64,000 nucleotides of DNA from Alistipes sp. (GTDB lineage Bacteria; Bacteroidota; Bacteroidia; Bacteroidales; Rikenellaceae). The position numbers were made by a program, and so were the translations under genes. Shown in pieces: positions 58,890 through 64,000 of this stretch. Where the stretch lies: contig JAHHQO010000007.1 of the NCBI GenBank assembly GCA_020026335.1, positions 1-64,000 of the forward strand. The letters are read 5' to 3'. The notes under the pieces are model-generated. The model saw nothing but the letters and a program-made list of their open reading frames with translations, was not told the origin of the DNA and made no database searches. Within the stretch, counting starts at the first letter, position 1; each line of letters starts with the position of its first letter.

Positions 58890-60121
58890 TTTGCCTGATA
58901 GATGAGTGTCGATGAGTTCTCCTTGCGGAAGATACGTCGGCTGAAATCCATAATGTCGTTGTTGCTCACCGCACGGTAAAGCTCCACCTCGCGGTTGAGG
59001 AGGGTGATGTCGCCCAGCATCTCGTAGAAACCGATGTTCATGGCCTTGTTCATCACGTTCATCTCTCCAAAGAGGGTGTTGGCCTCGAATTTGTTTTTCA
59101 CCTTGTCGATTTCGTAGGCATCGGACGGGGTGGTCTGAAGTATCTCTATCTCACGGCGGAACGCCTCCTCCACCTGTTCGGGAGTGATGCCCGGCAGGAG
59201 CTGACCCGTGAAGATGAAGAGTCCGGGGTCCATGTCGCCCGTGATGTAGGCATTGACCGAGGAGAGGAGCTTCTGCTCCTTGATCAGATGCATATAGAGT
59301 CGTGACGAGTCACCACCCGACAGCAGGTCGGAAATCAGGTCGGCGGTGTAGAAATCCTTCGACAGACGGTCACTCATGTGGTAGGCAACCGTCACCGAGG
59401 TGGCAGGCACATCGCGCTCGACAGTGAGTCGGCGTGCTTCGGTCTGCGCAGGCTCTGCGGGAACGGGCGCAGGGGTGATGTTGCGGTGCTCAATACCGCC
59501 GAACCACTTCTCCGCCAGACGGAACATCTCCTCCTCGTCGAGGTCGGCAGAGATGGAGAGAATGGCGTTGGAGGGGTGGTAGTGGGTGTGGTAGAACTCC
59601 TGCACATCATCGAGTGTCGCCTCGGCGATGTGGTCGGGTGTCAGACCTATGGCCGCCCAGCGATAGGGGTGCTGCTTGTAGCAGAGGTCGCGCAACAGCA
59701 GATTCTGGTCGCCGTAGGGCTGGTTGAGGTAACGCTGGCGGAACTCCTCGATGACCACCTTTTTTTCGGTGGCGAGCTTCTCCTCCGTGATGTGGAGCCC
59801 CTCCATGCGGTCACTTTCGAGCCACAGGGCGGTCTCGATGTTGGCCGAGGGGAGGGTGATGTAGAAGTCGGTGTAGTCGTTGCACGTGAAGGCGTTGTTC
59901 TCGCCCGAAGCCATCTGTACGGGCTGGTCGAAGTTCGGCACGCGGCATGTACCGCGGAACATGAGGTGCTCGAACAGATGGGCAAAGCCCGTGCGTGTCG
60001 AACGCTCGTTGCGCGAACCGACTTTATAAAGTATATTGACAGCGGCCAATTTCGAGTTGCGGTCGCGGTTGACCGCCACGGTGAGTCCGTTGTCGAGAAT
60101 TTTTTTTGTGTATGCTATCAT
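58886..60121 (-). CDS. M16-family zinc peptidase, catalytic subunit
   Basis: A 411-residue peptidase with HLFEHLMFRG near residue 50, the inverted zinc motif HxxEH, and downstream Glu in EEFRQRY near 127. The C-terminal half carries GGDSSRLYMHLIKEQKLL. The start MIAYTKKILDNG at 60121 was preferred to TTG at 60130. No signal peptide is obvious, so cytoplasmic. The -7 element at 60128 leaves almost no leader. Confidence 0.93.
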   Translation of the reverse strand: MIAYTKKILDNGLTVAVNRDRNSKLAAVNILYKVGSRNERSTRTGFAHLFEHLMFRGTCRVPNFDQPVQMASGENNAFTCNDYTDFYITLPSANIETALWLESDRMEGLHITEEKLATEKKVVIEEFRQRYLNQPYGDQNLLLRDLCYKQHPYRWAAIGLTPDHIAEATLDDVQEFYHTHYHPSNAILSISADLDEEEMFRLAEKWFGGIEHRNITPAPVPAEPAQTEARRLTVERDVPATSVTVAYHMSDRLSKDFYTADLISDLLSGGDSSRLYMHLIKEQKLLSSVNAYITGDMDPGLFIFTGQLLPGITPEQVEEAFRREIEILQTTPSDAYEIDKVKNKFEANTLFGEMNVMNKAMNIGFYEMLGDITLLNREVELYRAVSNNDIMDFSRRIFRKENSSTLIYQAK

Positions 60122-60127
60122 AATGGG

Positions 60128-60135
60128 CAAAGTTA
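60128..60135 (-). promoter_or_regulatory. -7 element almost abutting the M16 start
   Basis: TAACTTTG on the minus strand, six bases before the ATG, so the transcript may be leaderless. Confidence 0.5.
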
Positions 60136-60391
60136 CGAAAAATAGTGTATTGCGTGAGGAGGAAAAGAAATTTTTAACAGTCGCGATGGTTGCCGCGAGA
60201 TAATTTTTTGTTATCGAGGGGAGGAAAAATTGATGGTAAAGGAGGATTTTTTGTCGTCAATTTCCTACCATTATATAATCCCGCGTATGCGACGCGCGCG
60301 TGCGTGCGAAAACAGCCCTTCGGAAGAAATCAACGGTACAAACGACTGTGGGACGGAAAATCGGTTCGTGGTTGAGGGTCAATGGGTTGAG

Positions 60392-60429
60392 TGTTATTTT
60401 AATAACATTAGATTGTTATTTTTATAACA
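60392..60429. promoter_or_regulatory. Two tandem 16-bp palindromes (TGTTAT-N4-ATAACA)
   Basis: TGTTATTTTAATAACA (60392-60407) and TGTTATTTTTATAACA (60414-60429) are both perfect in their six-base arms and start exactly 22 bp apart, two helix turns. They sit about 80-115 bp upstream of the predicted start of the PFOR transcript. The pattern fits Rex-type (TTGTTA-N6-TAACAA) or Crp/Fnr-type operators; binding is inferred. The rest of the gap 60136-60574 has no gene. Confidence 0.6.
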
Positions 60430-60494
60430 GTTTAAAGGTCGATAATCAGGAATATTTTATGCCCAAACTTCAAGGTTATTCCGTCAAAAATTGC

Positions 60495-60502
60495 TATCTT
60501 TG
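60495..60502 (+). promoter_or_regulatory. -7 element for the PFOR gene
   Basis: TATCTTTG, 72 bp before the start codon. Confidence 0.6.
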
Positions 60503-60574
60503 CAGCGCGGATTTTTATAAGCCAATCACAAAGACATAAACATAACAATATATCATCTAAAATTTTTTCTAAAA

Positions 60575-63500
60575 ATGGCAGAAAAGAAATTTATTACGTG
60601 TGATGGTAACTACGCTGCTGCACATGTTGCATACATGTTCTCTGAAGTAGCGGCTATCTATCCCATTACACCCTCCTCGACCATGGCTGAATTGGTTGAC
60701 GAGTGGGCAGCTCAAGGTCGTAAAAATATTTTCGGAGAGACTGTAAAGGTTATCGAGATGCAGTCTGAGGCCGGTGCTGCCGGTGCGCTCCACGGCTCGT
60801 TGCAGAGCGGCGCACTGTCAACTACTTTCACCGCATCACAGGGACTGCTGCTGATGATTCCCAACATGTACAAGATCTCGGGTGAGTTGCTCCCCGCCGT
60901 ATTCCATGTTTCGGCTCGTGCTCTGGCAGCACAGTCGCTCTCTATCTTCGGTGACCACCAGGACGTTATGGCTACCCGTCAGACAGGTTTCGCCATGCTG
61001 GCTACCTCTTCGGTTCAGGAAGTGATGGATTTGGCCGGTGTCGCTCACATCGTTGCACTGAAGTCGAGAGTTCCTTTCTTGCACTTCTTCGACGGTTTCC
61101 GTACTTCGCATGAGATTCAGAAGATTGAGGTCATCGACGAGGCCGCTCTGACTTCGTTGTTCGACCGTGACGCGCTCAAGGCATTCCGTCAGCGTGCCCT
61201 GAACCCCGAGCACCCCGTTACTCGCGGTACAGCACAGAACCCCGATATCTATTTCCAGACTCGTGAGGCTTCGAACAAGTTCTATGATGCAGTACCCGAC
61301 ATGGTAGCCGATACCATGAAGGAGATTTCGAAGATTACCGGTCGTCAGTACAAGCCCTTCACCTACTATGGTGCCGAGGACGCCGAGAACGTTATCGTAG
61401 CCATGGGTTCGGTAACCGAGACCATCAAGGAGACCATCGACTACCTGGCTAAGCAGGGTCAGAAGGTAGGTTTGATTACCGTACACCTCTACCGTCCCTT
61501 CTCGGAGAAGTATTTCTTCGATGTAGTTCCCGCTACTGTTAAGCGCGTTTGCGTGCTCGACCGTACCAAGGAGCCCGGTGCTGATGGCGAGCCTCTGTAC
61601 ACCGACGTTCGTTCGATGTTCTACGGCAAGGAGCTGCAGCCCATGATTATCGGTGGCCGCTACGGTCTCTCGTCAAAGGATACCACTCCCGCACAGATGC
61701 TGGCCGTTATCGAGAACCTCGCTGCCGAGACTCCCAAGAACCACTTCACAGTGGGTATCAACGATGATGTAACGAACCTTTCGTTGCCCGTCGGTGAGGA
61801 GATTTCTCTGGCTAAGTCCGGTACTTTCGAGGCTCTGTTCTTCGGTCTGGGTGCCGATGGTACCGTAGGTGCCAACAAGAACTCGATTAAGATTATCGGT
61901 GGTTCGACCAACAAATACTGTCAGGCTTATTTCGCTTATGACTCGAAGAAGTCGGGCGGTTACACCTCTTCGCACTTGCGTTTCGGTGACCTCCCCATCA
62001 CTTCTCCCTATCTGGTGACCACTCCCGACTTCGTGGCTTGCCACGTTCCTTCGTATGTTGACAAGTACGACGTATTGAAGGGTCTGAAGAAGGGTGGTTC
62101 GTTCCTTCTGAACTCGGTACACGACGCAGAGACTACCTGCGCTACGCTGCCCGACCACATGAAGGTTTATCTGGCAAAGAACAACATCAACTTCTATATC
62201 ATCAACGCCACCAAGATTGCTGCCGAGCTGGGTCTGGGCTCTCGTACCAACACCATCATGCAGTCGGCATTCTTCAAGATTGCCAATGTCATTCCCTTTG
62301 ACAAGGCTGTTGAGGAGATGAAGAAAGCCATCTTGAAGTCTTACGGAAAGAAGGGTGAGGATATCGTCAACATGAACTACGCGGCAGTAGACGCCGGCGG
62401 TAAGCTCGTGGAGAAGGTAGAGGTTCCCGCCGAGTGGGCTAACATCGAGGTGAAGTGCGCAGCACACACCGAGGATATGTCGCGTCCCGAGTTCCTCCGC
62501 AAGATTTGCGACCCCATCAACGCTCTGAAGGGCGACCAGCTCCCCGTATCGGCATTCAACGGCCGCGAGGACGGTACTTGGGACAACGGTACAGCCGCTT
62601 ATGAGAAGCGCGGTATCGCAGTGAAGGTTCCCGAGTGGCAGATTGACAACTGTATCCAGTGTAACCAGTGTGCTTACGTTTGTCCTCACGCAGCTATCCG
62701 TCCCTTCCTGGCAACTGAGGAGGAGGCCGCTGCTTCGGGTCTGCCCTGGAAGCAGGGTATGGGTGAGACCAAGACCCTGAAGTTCCGTATTCAGGTTTCT
62801 CCCCTCGACTGTACAGGCTGTAACAACTGTGTGGATGTCTGCCCCGCAAAGGAGAAGGCTCTGGTATTGAAACCTCTCGAGTCGCAGCTCCAGCAGGCCG
62901 AGAATTGGGAGTACATCACCAAGAAGATTGGCTACAAGAAGTATGTAGACAAGACCAAGTCGGTGAAGAACCTCCAGTTCACCCAGCCTCTGTTCGAGTT
63001 CTCGGGTGCGTGCGCAGGTTGTGGTGAGACTCCCTACCTGAAGGCTATTTCGCAGCTGTTCGGTGAGAACATGATGGTAGCCAACGCAACAGGTTGTACC
63101 TCGATTTACTCGGGTTCGGCTCCCTCGACTCCCTACTGTGCCAACCAGCAGAGTGGCAAGGGGCCCGCATGGGCTAACTCGCTGTTCGAGGATAACGCCG
63201 AGTTCGGTTTGGGTATGCACGTCGGTGTCGAGAAGCTCCGCGACCGCATCGAGGAGGCTATGAAGGCCGCTCTCGAGTGCAACGAGTGCTCCGACGAGTT
63301 GAAGGAGACCATGAAGGAGTGGATTGCAGGACGTAACTCGTCGATTACTTCGGCTGAGGTGACAGAGCGTCTGTTGCCCATGTTGGAGGCTTGTGAGTGC
63401 GAGAACTGCAAGAAGATTCTCGAGTACAAGGATTGGCTCATCAAGAAGTCACAGTGGATCTACGGTGGTGACGGTTGGGGCTACGATATCGGTTACGGTG

Positions 63501-64000
63501 GTGTTGACCATGTATTGGCTTCGGGTATGGATGTCAACATCCTCGTTGTCGATACCGAGGTTTACTCGAACACCGGTGGCCAGTCGTCGAAGGCTACTCC
63601 CGTGGGTGCCGTTGCCAAGTTCGCTTCGAGCGGTAAGAGAATCCGCAAGAAGGACCTCGGTGCCATGGCTATGACCTACGGTTACGTTTATGTGGCTCAG
63701 GTATCTATCGGTGCTTCGCAGCAGCAGCTGTTCAAGGTACTGAAGGAGGCTGAGGCTTACAACGGTCCTTCGTTGATTATCGCTTACGCTCCCTGTATCA
63801 ACCACGGTATCAAGGGCGGTATGTCGCGCACACAGACTGTCGGTAAGGAGGCTGTTGCCTGCGGTTACTGGCACTTGTGGCACTTCAACCCCGAGTTGGA
63901 GGCCGAGGGTAAGAACCCCTTCGTTCTCGATTCGAAGGAGCCCGATTGGTCGAAGTTCCAGGAGTTCCTCTCGAAGGAGGTTCGTTACACTTCGCTCAAG
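60575..64000 (+). CDS. nifJ: Pyruvate:ferredoxin (flavodoxin) oxidoreductase, partial
   Basis: The first 1142 residues of a homodimeric PFOR of about 1180; the window ends before the stop. The protein begins MAEKKFITCDGNYAAAHVAY. PITPSSTMAE and SEAGAAGALHGSLQSGA mark the pyruvate-binding domain. Two ferredoxin-like clusters CIQCNQCAYVCP (about 62650) and CTGCNNCVDVCPAK (about 62811) bind 4Fe-4S. The TPP domain has SGACAGCGETPY near 63000 and GGDGWGYDIGYGG near 63470. It oxidises pyruvate to acetyl-CoA under anaerobic conditions, with electrons to ferredoxin. Two palindromic operators lie upstream. Confidence 0.98.
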   Translation, partial: MAEKKFITCDGNYAAAHVAYMFSEVAAIYPITPSSTMAELVDEWAAQGRKNIFGETVKVIEMQSEAGAAGALHGSLQSGALSTTFTASQGLLLMIPNMYKISGELLPAVFHVSARALAAQSLSIFGDHQDVMATRQTGFAMLATSSVQEVMDLAGVAHIVALKSRVPFLHFFDGFRTSHEIQKIEVIDEAALTSLFDRDALKAFRQRALNPEHPVTRGTAQNPDIYFQTREASNKFYDAVPDMVADTMKEISKITGRQYKPFTYYGAEDAENVIVAMGSVTETIKETIDYLAKQGQKVGLITVHLYRPFSEKYFFDVVPATVKRVCVLDRTKEPGADGEPLYTDVRSMFYGKELQPMIIGGRYGLSSKDTTPAQMLAVIENLAAETPKNHFTVGINDDVTNLSLPVGEEISLAKSGTFEALFFGLGADGTVGANKNSIKIIGGSTNKYCQAYFAYDSKKSGGYTSSHLRFGDLPITSPYLVTTPDFVACHVPSYVDKYDVLKGLKKGGSFLLNSVHDAETTCATLPDHMKVYLAKNNINFYIINATKIAAELGLGSRTNTIMQSAFFKIANVIPFDKAVEEMKKAILKSYGKKGEDIVNMNYAAVDAGGKLVEKVEVPAEWANIEVKCAAHTEDMSRPEFLRKICDPINALKGDQLPVSAFNGREDGTWDNGTAAYEKRGIAVKVPEWQIDNCIQCNQCAYVCPHAAIRPFLATEEEAAASGLPWKQGMGETKTLKFRIQVSPLDCTGCNNCVDVCPAKEKALVLKPLESQLQQAENWEYITKKIGYKKYVDKTKSVKNLQFTQPLFEFSGACAGCGETPYLKAISQLFGENMMVANATGCTSIYSGSAPSTPYCANQQSGKGPAWANSLFEDNAEFGLGMHVGVEKLRDRIEEAMKAALECNECSDELKETMKEWIAGRNSSITSAEVTERLLPMLEACECENCKKILEYKDWLIKKSQWIYGGDGWGYDIGYGGVDHVLASGMDVNILVVDTEVYSNTGGQSSKATPVGAVAKFASSGKRIRKKDLGAMAMTYGYVYVAQVSIGASQQQLFKVLKEAEAYNGPSLIIAYAPCINHGIKGGMSRTQTVGKEAVACGYWHLWHFNPELEAEGKNPFVLDSKEPDWSKFQEFLSKEVRYTSLK

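Noticed and set aside
61673..63220. 515-codon minus-strand frame
   Set aside because: Shadow of the PFOR gene, whose motifs are unambiguous.
1..64000. CRISPR arrays, insertion sequences, prophage or rRNA genes
   Set aside because: No regularly spaced repeats, transposase or phage-like frames, or rRNA sequence were seen.

Overview
The window is a gene-dense stretch of a Bacteroidales chromosome. Protein families typical of Bacteroidota (GldH, RicT/PSP1 with a long tail, DUF5020, HmuY, DUF2752 with CD225 proteins, retropepsin-PDZ) and many TAnnTTTG promoter -7 elements in place of sigma70 boxes support this. The fairly GC-rich coding sequence would fit an Alistipes/Rikenellaceae-like gut bacterium, but that genus guess is inference. 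I see no rRNA operon, CRISPR array, insertion sequence or prophage. One tRNA gene is present (Arg-TCT).

Layout. 1-7 kb: ung with a duplicated 3' end, an EamA transporter, the ricT-gldH-trmB operon and a porin. 7-15.3 kb: a phosphodiesterase, then a leftward operon that looks like heme or metal acquisition (duplicated-domain lipoprotein, TonB-dependent receptor, HmuY-like lipoprotein, two tandem paralogous membrane proteins, PepSY-TM protein). 15.5-25.3 kb: rarA, a CD225/CD225/DUF2752/beta-barrel operon, a retropepsin-PDZ protein, a purine permease with a structured leader, a Tsx-like DUF5020 barrel, a second barrel and aspS. 25.4-33 kb: tadA, a TPR protein, pgmB with a GH65 phosphorylase, waaA, yraN and pepE. 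33-40.5 kb: acpP-fabF-rnc-radC, glyS, a 37-residue membrane microprotein, ruvX and def, and a small barrel. 40.5-47 kb: ppdK, a degenerate EEP-fold protein, mnmA-rimM, rpsP and tRNA-Arg. 47-53.4 kb: a leftward run of lptB, aroA, aroC, prmC, recX and an M23 peptidase. 53.5-64 kb: recQ, two small membrane proteins, rsmA, an active/inactive M16 peptidase pair, and a pyruvate:ferredoxin oxidoreductase cut by the window end.

Most of the window is housekeeping: translation and tRNA modification, shikimate pathway, fatty acid synthesis, LPS assembly and anaerobic pyruvate metabolism (PPDK plus PFOR). The most interesting parts are the HmuY/TonB operon with its uncharacterised tandem membrane proteins, two 16-bp palindromes exactly 22 bp apart upstream of the PFOR gene (Rex- or Crp/Fnr-like operators), structured leaders before the purine permease and a barrel gene, a pseudoenzyme-like EEP protein, a possible Clp-N remnant, and the rearranged 3' end of ung.
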